From Pseudozyma flocculosa PF-1 (lineage: Eukaryota; Basidiomycota; Ustilaginomycetes; Ustilaginales; Ustilaginaceae), in NCBI RefSeq assembly GCF_000417875.1, contig NW_006920877.1, forward strand, positions 226,825 to 290,824: a stretch of DNA of 64,000 nucleotides, given 5' to 3'. A model generated the notes under the pieces. That model was not told the origin of the DNA, made no database searches, and saw only the letters and a list, made by a program, of their open reading frames with translations. Every line of letters begins with the position of its first letter. Position 1 is the first letter of the stretch. Both the position numbers and the translations under genes were made by a program. Positions 1-11,988 of this stretch are shown piece by piece.

Positions 1-2930
1 GACCTGTCTGTGGCTCACCACCCGCCGCCTCCGCAACTCGGCCAGCGTCATGGCCCGGCCTGGGCTGGCCCCGCCCTCCGCGCCCAGCCAGCCAGCGCCT
101 GCACATGCTTTCCTCTGTCCCCGGCGTGACACCACCAGAGCGGCGCTCACCGCTCACAGCTTGCCGCCGTCCGTCACGCCCCGTCGTCGTCGGCGGACGG
201 CGGACGGCGGCGGTGCTGGCCCCACCGCGCGGGGCGCGTCATTGGCGGCATGGCCTGCACTCTCCGCCACCTTGCGCCCGCAGACGAAAGCTGGCTGACG
301 CTCGCACTGGAATCGTGAGCGAGCCAGAGCTTTCGGCGAGGCTCGATATGGTCTGCCAGGACGACAGGCAGAGGTAACAGGCGGCGCAAGAGAAGTCAGA
401 GAGGTAAGCGGGGATGCGCTGGGCGCAATGCTGGTCCCCTGCTTCTCTCCTCGGTGCACTACCATCTTCGTGGACCAAGATCGCAACGCCGTTAGGAAGA
501 AGAGTGGCGGATTCCTAGGATCCACCATCCATCTAGCTGGCCATTGGCTCCCGTACGCTTCTGATACCACTCTGGCAAACGACCGACCAGAAACCGCCAG
601 GGAGAGCCAGGGAGAAAGGCCGGGCCGAGCGTGGCCCTGCTTCGCCAAAGCTCGGTGGCGGTGCAGCGACCGAGCACGCTCGCTCTCTCCCTTTCTCTCT
701 TCACCCGCTCCAGCTACCGGTACGTGTGTACTTGGAGCCTGGAAAGCGGGCCCACGCGATGCGCCACCATGCCGTTTTGTCCCCGGCAACGCAGCAGATG
801 CGGTCGGGCCAAATTGGAACGGTGAGCCTGGCAGATCGCAGTCATCATCCACTCGGCCACGCCGTCAAGGGCAGAAAAGAGCCGTTGCTGTCGACATTGG
901 TCCCACGCCACGGACCTCGCCCCTTTCCATGAGACGTTGGACCCGGCAGCAAGATGAAGGCGAGGTGCACGGGCATGCGGGTGTTCTCGAAGGCACCTTC
1001 ACACGTTGCATTGGACTGTCATGCCCTCCTGATCGAGGCATGGGCTAGATAGACCCAAGGGACCGGTCGAGATTGGCCGGCCTAGCGGTCTGCTGCCGCT
1101 TCGCTTCGACAACGCGCCGTGCTGGCTGCGCCTTGGATCCCCCACACCGACCTGACCTCAGCCTCGACCAGGCCAACGGACGGATTAGCTGAGCATGTCG
1201 ATCGTGCGCTTCCTCGCTCGAGGTCAGAGTATTGCGCACGATGCATGTCCGAGGCCAGATCAACGTATGGTCCAGGGAAGCCCAAGCAAGGCGGTTTTCG
1301 GGCCTGACGTTGTAAGTACCGCCGGTCGGTCGTGGTCTGCTCAGTGGGCGAGGCAGCCGCTTTGTTCCCAGCGCAGATGTCTCAGATCCATCCATCTGCT
1401 GCTTCTCGGCGCCTCGTTTGCATCGTGTTCCGCTACCGGCGTCCGGACAATGACGAGGAGAGGCTGGGCTGCTTTTTGCGCTCATCACCGGGCTCGCTCT
1501 GTTGGGAACTCAATTGATTCTCTCCAAGGCCCTCCACTGACATCGACAGCCAGTTGGAGGCGGCACAGGGGCGCGATGGCGGGGCGAAACGGTCCGAATC
1601 GGACAGACCGATCCTCGACCATGAGAGGAGCGGCGTCGATCCAAAGTCGCCGGATCGCTGAGCATCATGGATGCAGCACCTACGGCCAAGAGGGGGGCAG
1701 GAGGCTTAAACGCCGACGCCAGCCAAGATTCTTGGATCTGTTATTATCGCTGAGAGTGAGTCTTTACGTGGTGCCGATGGCATTTGCACTGCTCCTCCTG
1801 AATGCGCCGGGACGGTTGCTCCGGGCCGGGTCGTGCACAGGAGAGATGGAACGCGCCAGCGCATGTACATACACAGGTACGTACGTACGTAACGGACACG
1901 TACGGCCGACGTCGAGAGCGCTCGCTCGATCTTCCACGCGTGGCTCAACTGCCTTCACACGTCAAACCGCTGCTTGGACGGCAGGTGAACGGAAGGGCTC
2001 GATCAGTCACCGAGGCACTCGGCGGAGCCACCATCGGGGCATCGCACCGGACCGATCGAGATCTCTGGCATCGTGGCCAATCCCCTCTTCTCTGCTTTGC
2101 TTGCTTGATGCCACACCGGCAGTCTGGATGGGCCCGGAATGTGGTGCAAAGTCAAGCTCGCGGACGGGCAAAGCGGGGCGGGGCGGCGGGGGCGCTCCTG
2201 GGTGGCGTTGGAGGGCGAAGCGAGATGCACGCCCACGCACAGCTTGCAACCCAACCTACTATGTAGCTGACCATCTGTTATGTAGCTGTAGCGCGTACGC
2301 TGCCAGCACGTACGCCTGCCTGCTGGGGCTGCGGTCTGAGCTTGCTCGAGCTCGTCGCCGCCCATCGACGCCCCGACGCACGCCCGCCCGGCCGCCCGCC
2401 TGGCCCAGCCTCCGGGCTTTTCCAACTGCTCGCTCATGCCCCCATTTCGCTCGCCACCATAACCCTTCCTCGCCTTTCGAGCTTTGACCATGATCGCGAA
2501 GCCTAGGGCCGACCACAAACGCTCGGAGCAAGCTGCTGCCGCCAGCGATCGGTCATCGTTCGATAGCGTGCGATCGATGCCGTTCCGTACCTACCTGTCT
2601 CCCACACGGCTCCAAATCGCCAGGCCGTGTAGTCCTTGGCCTGCTGAACACCACCATGTTCCGCCACTCGATCCCTTCAACCGTACCTTCTCCCTGATGA
2701 ACTCGTTCGCCACCTCGGTGGGTCCAGTCGTGGTGGTGAACAGCCTCAAATGTGGCTGTGTACGAAGTCGGGTGTCTCGCCTCACCTCGCCCCGATAGCC
2801 CCCACGCGATGGAAATGACATCTACCGAATCCAGTACCGGCCGGCGGGACCACCCTAGCCTGTCGCAGCGCCCCACCTCGTGTCCGAAAGGTCCTCCTCG
2901 GCTCGCCTCAATTTTCTCTTCGCCACGGAC

Positions 2931-2957
2931 GTCGTCGTCGTCGTCGTCGTCGTCGTC
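2931..2957. repeat. (GTC)9 microsatellite
   Basis: Nine perfect GTC units lie inside the gene-poor region. Trinucleotide tracts of the GTC/GAC type recur in this genome, both inside and outside genes. Confidence 0.9.
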
Positions 2958-5900
2958 GGTTGGGGGAGCGTGCGTGGGTTTTTCCTAGCGAGCCGAGTCG
3001 GGGAGGTCCCGCTGCGGCCCGCAACCCTCGTTTGCGGCGGCCAGCCGGCTGGGTCGTTGCTATTTTCGCCGTCGAAGAAGTAAGGTCGGTCAAGGCCAAG
3101 CTACAGTGTAGGCAAAGTTGCCTTGCGCACGATCGTCGCTGGCCTGCCAGGTTCCTGTGCGATATCTCTTGTCTCGCCTGGGAGGACGACGCGATGTTCG
3201 ATCGGCCATGCGCAGGTCCCAGACGTGCGACGAGGCCCGGGACAAGCAAGCAAGCGGCGCGCGCGGCCGTGATTCAGGGACCATCCCCTGTGTCGCTTGC
3301 GGTGCGACGTCGTCCGTTCCGCATGTCTCTGAACCGACAGCGGTGCCACTCTGCTTGGTTTGTTTGGTTTCGAAGGTCCTCCCTCGCTCCCCATCTCCCT
3401 CTGCCTGCCACGGAAAAAGACCGAGCACGAGGAGGAGCAAGCTCAGCTCGCAAAAGAATTCGCCGCGATTCATCCTGCCTTTACGCCTCGGGGCACCTCC
3501 GATGCCTTGCTTGGCTTGGCCCGCCGGCCACTAAGGAAGCTCATGGCGTGCCAGAAGAGGCGCTCGGCAAATCCGTCGCTTCTGTTCGAACGTCATTTGA
3601 CTCAAGAGGCGTGGGACCGTCTCCCGCTGCACAGCCACCAACATCCCGGCGACCCCCCCTCTTGCCCCATCCGCCATGGGCAGACACATGGGCTCCACCT
3701 GGCATCGCCATGCTCAACGGCAGGACCGAGGCGGTGCACGCATTCGATCTCTGCGTGGGCAAGCGACAGATCGATGGTGCTCGCTGAGCTCAGCAGGGTC
3801 GTCAAAGGTTAGGCTCAGGCGTAGCTTCCATGGACCATTGATGGCTCGAGTTTCGGCGGCAGACGTGCGCGTAGGCAAGGACCGTTGGCCTCGAAGCTAC
3901 ACAGTTACCGGTAGGGCCATGACATGGCGGGGGGATGGAGCGTGAGAAACCACGTGGCGAAGAATAAGTAGATCAGACGGGGGACCGAGCCGCAGCGGTG
4001 TGTGGGACCTCGGCGACGTCTGAAAGGTTGGCTTCCGCTGGCCACCGTGCGTGTGGCCCCTCAATGGAGACCCTCATCCGCCGTCGTCGTCGTCGCAAAC
4101 TCACCTCAATCCTCCATGGCCTAAGTACCGGTAGGTACCAAGCATGCGCCTCGAACCTTGGCCGGCCATCTTGGCAAACGAGCCAAGAAAACCGTCCCGT
4201 CCTGGTCGTCCGACGAGACCACGCCGTCTGGTCTGGAGTTGCTCTGCCTCTGGGTCAGATGGCGAAATCACCGATCAGCTGGCAGAGTCGGTCGCTGAGG
4301 GGCACATCCGTACCGGTACCGCTCGATCAAGGCGAAACAGGGCAACAAAGATGATCGTCGCAGGACCATCGCCGGCCGGCACCGTACTGCACATACCGAA
4401 CGGCGGCCACGCGCCATGCTCCCTGGAAACTCGTGCTGAGACATGGCACGGCACGGCGAGGCGGCTTTAAGAGTGGCAGGCTGGTAGAGCGATACACTAG
4501 GATGAGGGGCCCCTGTGGCCGCTGGCTCGTACTTACGCCGAGGGCAGCGGGAGCGGAAGCGGTCCCGAGCAGTCGATCGGCACGGCATGCTGAGGTGGTC
4601 TAGCCCTTTCGGCCCTACCCGTACCAAACCGTACCACCGCGCCGTCTTTCGACCCACTCCGACAGGTCGAGATGTGAGACAGGGGTCTGTTTGAACAGCA
4701 GCAAGCTAAGCAGGTACCGACGCACACACGGAACGGCGCCGCGCCGATACGTAGGTACAGCACGCACTCCGCCGGCGTCGCTCTCTGGCACCTCAGGTGA
4801 GCCGGGACGACTGGCTGGCTTGGCGTGCGCCAGGCTGGCAGTCGGGATCATGTCGACCGACAAAGGCCGGCCACAGCGGTACGACGCCGCACGGCCTTTG
4901 AACGATGCCGGTCTGCCTGTCCGCCCGCCCTTGGGCCTGCGTGATCTGAACCCACAAACTGCTCCACACGAATCGAGGCACCGAACGCGGAGGTGGCCAA
5001 AGGGCAGCAACGAGCGGACCGCTGCCATCTCGCGCGCGGAGTGGCAACTTTGCGCCCGCCAAACCTGGGTCGACACGCCAGGCCAGGCCAGCGACATGCC
5101 CTCGAACCTGGCGTGGGAAAAGAACCCGTCGGGCCAGCCGTTGGGCCCCCTCTTCCACGCCGCACCGATCAGCCAACCACGTCGCGGCCTCAGCTGCTTG
5201 CTTGCTGGCCAGGTCTGCCTCACCTGCGTGGCTCATGCTGCCACCACCAAGTCAAGACAACGGAGCATCAGCGGGCCTCGATTCTCGATGCACCGTTGTC
5301 GAGGCGCTCCGCAGCGCGGCGGCGGCGGCGACGACGGCGGGCGAGACTCAGCAGCGTGCGTTCAGCCTCGAAGGAAGCACCAGGGGCAACCTCGACCACA
5401 AGCCCGACTCGACGCCCATCATCGCCGACGTGATCCTCCATCCCGCCGTCCGACTGGCAGGCTTTGACGGCCAACCGTCGCGACCGTATTTACGTGGGTA
5501 CGGATCGTCAGCCTGCAGCCCTCTAACGGCGACCACGCGCCAAGAAGACAGGCCGAGCAGCAGGTAGAGGCTTACGGCTAGGATCATCAAGCTCCACGAC
5601 GGTGAGGCCCATCGGCAAGGCTTCATGCCTCACGTCGAGCGAGCTGCGGCGGCAAGACGGCGCACAGCGTTAGACGCCGACCCGAATCATGCCCTTGGGC
5701 CCCGATCGCTCACCAGGTCCGGCTCTCGGTCCGACGGACGACATTGAAAGCGGATCGACCAATCTTGCAGCAGTCAGCCGAAGCATGGACCTACGCTTGT
5801 CGCGACGAGCAGTAGTGATGGTGGGCTATGTGGGCCTGACAAAGACAGGTGCGCGCACGGCGCTTTGAATGGCGCACAGCGATCCTTGCCCTTGGCTGCC

Positions 5901-7096
5901 TGTCATTTGACCTCGACCGACACCGACGGACACGAGCCCGATCGCCGACCCTGTCCTTGACCGATGAGTGAGTCGATCGCCGGTTCCCACACACCAGACC
6001 TTGACAGAGGCCGTCAGGCAAGCGATATGAGCGAACGAGGTGCCCGTACAAGCTCGGAACCCTGCCTGCGCCCCTTCGGCATCGACGCGGACCGATGTAG
6101 CTTGGCGTCTCGCTTTGCGCGACGTGTGCAGCGGCAGGAAAAGCAAGCCAGGGCAGGGCGTATGACGGCTCAATCGATGGGCCCTCACCCGTTCTTGCTC
6201 CCTCTCCGTCCACACCCATGGGAAATCGAGCCAGCTACCGGCAGGTCGAAGGGCGTAAGCTGCAAGGAGCCCGTCTCGAGGGCGGAAAAAGGCTTTCTTC
6301 CAGGCAGGCAGGTAAGCGATCCTCGACGGTGCCCCCCCCCTCCCCCCCCCTACAGCCTGCCTGACGCTTGCTTCTACGCCCTCGACGCCCACCTACATCA
6401 GACGGCACATCTCGCTTGGAAGTCGGTACCCGCCGAATGTACGCATCATACCTCGCGAGCGAGCGAGCGAGCGCGCCAGAGAACGAGCGAGGTGGCTTCA
6501 TGCATGCAACGCACCTCGTCGTCGTCGCGCGCGCGCTGGGCAGCGCTCCGCCATCCGGCCTGCTTTTCCGTCTTCATCTATCTCGTCCGTGCAGCAGCAG
6601 TGACAGCTCCCTGGGCGCAATAGATCGAGTCGTGTCCCCTCATTTTAGGTACTTGAGTCGACGAGATCTCCGAGACCTAGCTCCTGCTGGCTCGCTCCTG
6701 CAGTGATTCATGACGAGTTGAATTGCGATAACGACGGAACGTATACGTGTCTCTTTGATGGGGCGTTGGCGGATCGACGCCGTCGCGGATGATGGCGTCG
6801 AGAGTGGCACACGCGCCACATTGCCACACGGACGCACGTACATCTGTACATACTGTACGCCGCTCGGCGGCCATTCGGGGATCGACGGCGCATGCCGACC
6901 TGTACAGTGGCGATCCTGGCCAGCTACGTGCGCTGTGCCGCAGCAGGCAAGGATGGTCGTGCGAGTGTGTGTCTGGGTGAGAACTGCTATAGTAGTGTAG
7001 TGTGCACGAGCAAGTTAAGGCGGAGATACGCCATGGCTGAAGGTGTACAGCGCAGTACGTGCAGCGATGCTGCGTGCTGCGGCCCGCATTTCCCGT

Positions 7097-7110
7097 GGGG
7101 GGGGGGGGGG
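7097..7110. repeat. G14 homopolymer
   Basis: A run of 14 G in the gene-poor region. Because the assembly contains 454 data, the exact length is unreliable. Confidence 0.85.
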
Positions 7111-10100
7111 TCCGTCGCTTGCCAATACGGATGACTGCTCGCTTGGCGACGACGGCGAGAGAGGGCAAGCGAGGACGACGCACGCACGAGGGACGGACGA
7201 GGGGTACATGCAGGCAGGTAGGGCTGCGTCGTGCGTGGGCGGATGCACGGATGCGTATTTATTGCGCCCAGCTGCACCGCCGATCCTTTCTTGCGCCCAG
7301 CCTCGGGCATCCCGGGCGGCCCGTCCCGCCCCGCCGTGCGCGCTCCGCTGGCGGCTGACGCCCGTACCGCACCGTCCCAAGGGGGGATCCGCCACGGCCC
7401 TAGTCTGCCCATTCCTGCCCATCGCTTGCGCCTCTGCAGCGGAGAGCTGGGCGGACCAGCGGGCCCTACGTGTGAGAGCGCGCGCGCTTCTCAAGCTCAC
7501 CGAGTCGGTGACCCGCGCGTCCCGTGGCTTGCTTGACCCCAGCACGCGGGGCAGGCACGCAGGCGCGTACTGTCCGCACGGCGCCTCGGTCAGCTCATCA
7601 TGCACGGTAGAAGGGAGACCAACACATTCACGCCATTGGCGCGACCAAGCGAGGCCGCGATCGCCGAGCGTGAGAGCCTCTCGATCCCGAGCCCTCCGAC
7701 CCTGGGCAAGGGTCAGAGTCAGCATGACCCATCCGGCTTCCGACTGGCAGCGACGACAACGACGACGGCGACGATTGGATGCGACACCGATTTCTGGCCT
7801 AGCCTGCTGCCTACGGTTTCGGGACCTGGCCGCTGACTGGGCGCGAGGTGGGCAAGCAGCCACCATGGCATATATGCACTTCGGCCTCGTTGTCACAAAG
7901 ACGTGCTGCGCGGTTGCGACGAGGGTTCGCCGGCTCCTCCGATGGAAGTCGGCAGCCGATCAGACGGATACGGTGCTTGCTCGCCCTTCTCATCGCCGCT
8001 CCCTCTTGGGCCGGAGCAAGGCGCAAAGGCGAGTGAGAGAGACCTTCACACAACGATCGATGGGTCGGCCTGATGGGCCCAGCGGGCAGCGCAAGCGAAG
8101 TCCTCTCCGGGTGCCCTGCAACCGCCTCTCTGAGATTCTTCATGCCTGCTGGCCGAGAGCGTCCAGGTGAGCGACGCAGCCGCAGCCGCGAAAGACCCAA
8201 GCTCGCTCAGACATACGTTTACCATGCCCCCGCCTGCTTGCCCGATCCGGCCCTCTTTCAAACGCCACCTCTCCCTCTCAACCTTAGCTTTTCATCTATC
8301 CGTCGGGTCGGCGGCTTCCGTCTTTGACTCCGCACCGTGCTTGGCGCCAATCACTCGACCGATAGATGCATCCGGGAACTCGAAACGATCGTCCATGGTG
8401 GCCATCTCCCGTCCTGGTCTCGATCAATCCTCGTTGCTACAGCTTCAGACAATGTATAGCCCGACGTTTGGAAAGAACCTTCTGCTTCTGCGCCGGCCGC
8501 GACAACCTGGACTCGTACCGCAGCGGCCGTAGCATGGTGACGGCGGCGGGTTCCTGACGGTAGGCAGGGTCGTCGCACGCCAGTTCTAGACCGCCGTACC
8601 GGTCTGCTTGCCGATGGCGTCTCGCCGGGACGGTCCATCTCGTTCCGACGCCTTGTCGCTTTCAATTCGTTCCCAATAGCGGGGTAAGGTACTGTATGTA
8701 CTGAACGCCGCCTCCGTGCTTCGACGGGTGCTGGGTCTCTGGACGATGGTATCGTGATCGTCGCGCAGCCGTGGTGCTGGTGGCGAGACGACTGACGCGG
8801 TCGGAGAATTGCGCTGCCGTCAGCCGGACGCGGATGGCGGCGGGTACCGGTATCCGACGGACGGCGTGTCGCTTCGGGCTTCGGAGCGTCATTCCGAGCG
8901 GCTACTCGGACCATCCGGTCCCACGCCTTGGCAACGTCGGGGGCCTTCAGCGTTGACCAAAGGACGCGCCTTTTACCTGTCACCCGCCCCTGTCTGACGA
9001 GACGATCGACCGGCCATGCCCGCCTGCCCGCCGGCGTGCCCGGGCTCGTCGTGCGCGATTCAGCTGGCGAAGATGCCGTTGCGCGCACCGGCCTGCGTCT
9101 CGCTACCGTCGTCGAGCCGTACGGGATCTTATCTGATCCGTCATTCGGCCCCCCTGTCCGTGGCCCCTGAGCGTTGTCGGCGCTGTCGACACCGGCGCAT
9201 TAATTCGAACCGTCGCCGCGCGGGCCATCGCACAAAGCACGTAACAAAATTGACGAAGACGGGTCGAGATCTTCGAGAGATGGTATTGTCGGCGTATGTG
9301 ATCATTCTGCACTCGTTCCTGGTTCAAGGATGGCCAAGGAAGACTGTCACGGAGATGCGGCGTAGATTGTTACGTTTTCTTTGTTTGCCTCGACAGGGTT
9401 GAAGAGGAAAAGAGGAAGGCTGCGCTGCGCGAGGGTGGCCGCTCGTGTCGCCCGTGATGATGCCCCACAGGCCAGCGCCCACACGGCGACCGGCAACATC
9501 ACCGCTGCTGCTGCTGATTACCTTCCCACCCCTCCTTCTCTGGGCTCGGTGACCGGCCATTCGACGTGGCCCCACTCGTGGAGGTACGCTGGATGCCGTG
9601 AATAAACAGAATGGTCTCGGGGAGCGTCACTTTGTTGCAGCGGGTTGCCCGTCCCCGGTCGGGTGGGGGCAGATGAGCTGGAGATCTCGACGGCAAGCTG
9701 CTCGTTCAGTACGTACGGCAGAGACATCGACGAGCGTACCGGTACGATGGTCAGCGAGGTCGACATCCTGCCAAGCGGGCCTCACGAACATACGATTGGC
9801 TCGAACTTCGGCCTCGGATCGTCCACCTCTGACAGAACCTGACAGCCACTGCGTCCCTTTCACTGCACTCGAGCTGTTCAGCGATGTACCCCTGTGACAG
9901 AGGGAATTCTGTAGCGAGGCCAGCTCGTCGTCACGTCGTCGGACCAGCAAGGCCGCTTGACTGGTACGGTACTGCTCGTCCTTGTTTTCCAAGCCGGGGT
10001 CGTCGTTGCCACGCATGCTGGAAGACCGTCACGCTTCGTCCATACAGCTTCTCCGTATGGCTCTCGAGTGTCACTCGCGATGCAGTCTGACTGGCGCTGA

Positions 10101-11988
10101 TGCTTTCGTGGCGCTGACACCCAGCCCGGCCCGACAAAGACACCTGCGTACGATATCCATGCGCCTAGCCCCGCGGACGTGTGCATGACATGCTTTGCAT
10201 CCGCATCGTGGCCGAGGCAATGGTTCACCCGATCCAGGCCGACAGCCCACCCACTACTCGCGGAGCAAGACGATCCAGGTCCTATCCTTCGGCTGCGCTG
10301 GCCTGTTGCGTACGATTTACCCCCTTGCACGTTGACCTCGAAGCCTCCAGAGCTGCGGGCTGTGCAGTCCATGAGGAGCGGTCCGCTGCCACTGGCATGG
10401 CGTGGGTCCAAGTTGACCGAGTGGTCGTGGGAAACGCGGCGGACCGAAGTACGGCAACGGCCAGGCCGCACCTCGCCATGCCCCTCTCCGCGCGAAGAAG
10501 GTACTGTAATTACGCTCGCTCGCAGGTCAAGGGGGTGGCTCGTCATGGAGTGGACCGATTGGCTGTGCTGCCGTGACACGCGGTGCTTTTTCCACGCCAC
10601 TCTCATCCTCGCTGCGAGAGCTTCGGGGCATTCTCCGATGGCTTGGTCAGCCCTTCGACCTCGTGCCGGCCACGTCGGACAGCTTCCTGCACCGACCGCT
10701 GAAGCTGCCGTCGAGGCTTGGTTCGGTGAGCAGCGGAGGCTCGGCCTTCGTCCTTCCGGTCCGAGTCTGAGTCCAAGCACACGACGCTGCTCCCGTAGCA
10801 AGGCCCGCGTCGTATTGACCTCGATGTCGTCCGCCCCTCGACCCCGGATCGAGCATATCGCTCTCGACTCTCGCTCTTTGTCGGCTCGACTTAGCCCCGC
10901 CTCGATGCCGGCTGCAGCGACACAAGGTGAGCTCTAGACTTTGAGCAGGTCGAGATGATCCCAGGCCGTGGGTGCATGCCCACCTCACTCGAAGGGCTTC
11001 AGAACGTTGCGATCATGGTCTCCTCGCGCCAAGGTGCTGCCAGGCAGCGAGCAAACTTGTCCCGCACTTCCTGCAGAATCCGGTCTAGGCTGCGGTGGCG
11101 GGTCTTGTGGTGGTGGTCTTGGGCGTCTTGGCACGCGGCTGAACAGCCAAGATCGAGGAAACAGTGGTACAGCAGCGATGCGACGGTTCATCGAGACTTG
11201 CAGCACAGGGTGGACGTTCTGTGCAGAGATCCGACTCGCCAACAGTGGTGGTTGGCGCCGAGGATGATGTGCGGCAGGCGGCCGTGAGGCGTCTCTGCTC
11301 CGGGGACAGCTGGCTAGCCCGATGAGAGGAGGGAACTCGAGACTGCGGCATGCCGCCCTTTGCTCGTCAGACTGACCGGATTGCTCACTCCAGACGAGCA
11401 AGAAGCTTTGACAGGCCGGGGGCTTCACAGAGAAACTGAAGTGGCCGGGATGGCTGAGATACGGTCGAGACCGTATCTGGTCGTCGTGAAAAGGAGCGAG
11501 GGCCGGACGCGATCCGCCGCGATGCTTGACTACGGAGCTCTTGCCCAAGCATAGGACTCGCCTTCTTTCTTCGACCCCATCGACGACCGATGGCGTACCA
11601 CACACCTGCTCCAGGAGCACGATGCAGCACGAGGGTCGATAGAGTCGAACGGCGTGTGTACCGAGGGGCTCGGAATGGACGCGGGTGCCGGAGGGACGCA
11701 GACGAGGCACGGCTCGGAAAGCCGCGCCGCGGTCATGGACGCATCTCCCCCCATGGTGAGCCTGGCCCGGCCCGTTCCGAGGCTCAGTCGTGGTGTGACC
11801 TTGGAGCCAGCACTGTTTCAACATGAACGGCGCCGAGGCACTGTCGAGGCCCGCTGTTGGTAGTCGGGTCACGCTGGGATAGGTACAGAGGCGGTACTGG
11901 GGGTGACCAGAGGTGCGATTTTGGTATGTGCCACCATCATCGTGCTTCAAGCGCCTCACCTCCTTCGGCTGCCCATTCTCGGGCTGCC

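Larger units (their letters stand above)
1..11988. other. Gene-poor region, no supportable gene
   Basis: I read all frames on both strands and found no stretch with recognisable protein family features, no convincing exon chain and no rRNA or tRNA structure. Open frames up to about 430 codons occur (for example 1,195-2,487 +), but their translations are Arg/Ser/Pro/Ala-rich, lack domain-like blocks and are what GC-rich non-coding DNA gives by chance. The sequence keeps many CpG and TCG steps, so it does not look like RIP-degraded transposon DNA. It contains short TACGTAC and ACCGGTA words, a (GTC)n tract and a G14 run. A spliced gene with very short exons, or a non-coding transcript, cannot be excluded by eye. 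Confidence 0.6.

Noticed and set aside
1..51. Possible first exon of a minus-strand gene starting at 51 (MTLAELRRRR, then a GTGAGC donor)
   Set aside because: Only about 11 codons are visible before the window edge; too little to call.
1195..2487. 430-codon open frame (+)
   Set aside because: Arg/Ser/Pro-rich translation without domain-like blocks or a plausible start; typical chance frame in GC-rich DNA.
7043..8170. 375-codon open frame (+)
   Set aside because: No recognisable family, runs through a G14 homopolymer of uncertain length, low-complexity basic composition.
9190..9240. tRNA B-box-like word (GGTTCGAA) on the minus strand
   Set aside because: No matching T-stem, anticodon arm or acceptor stem can be folded around it.
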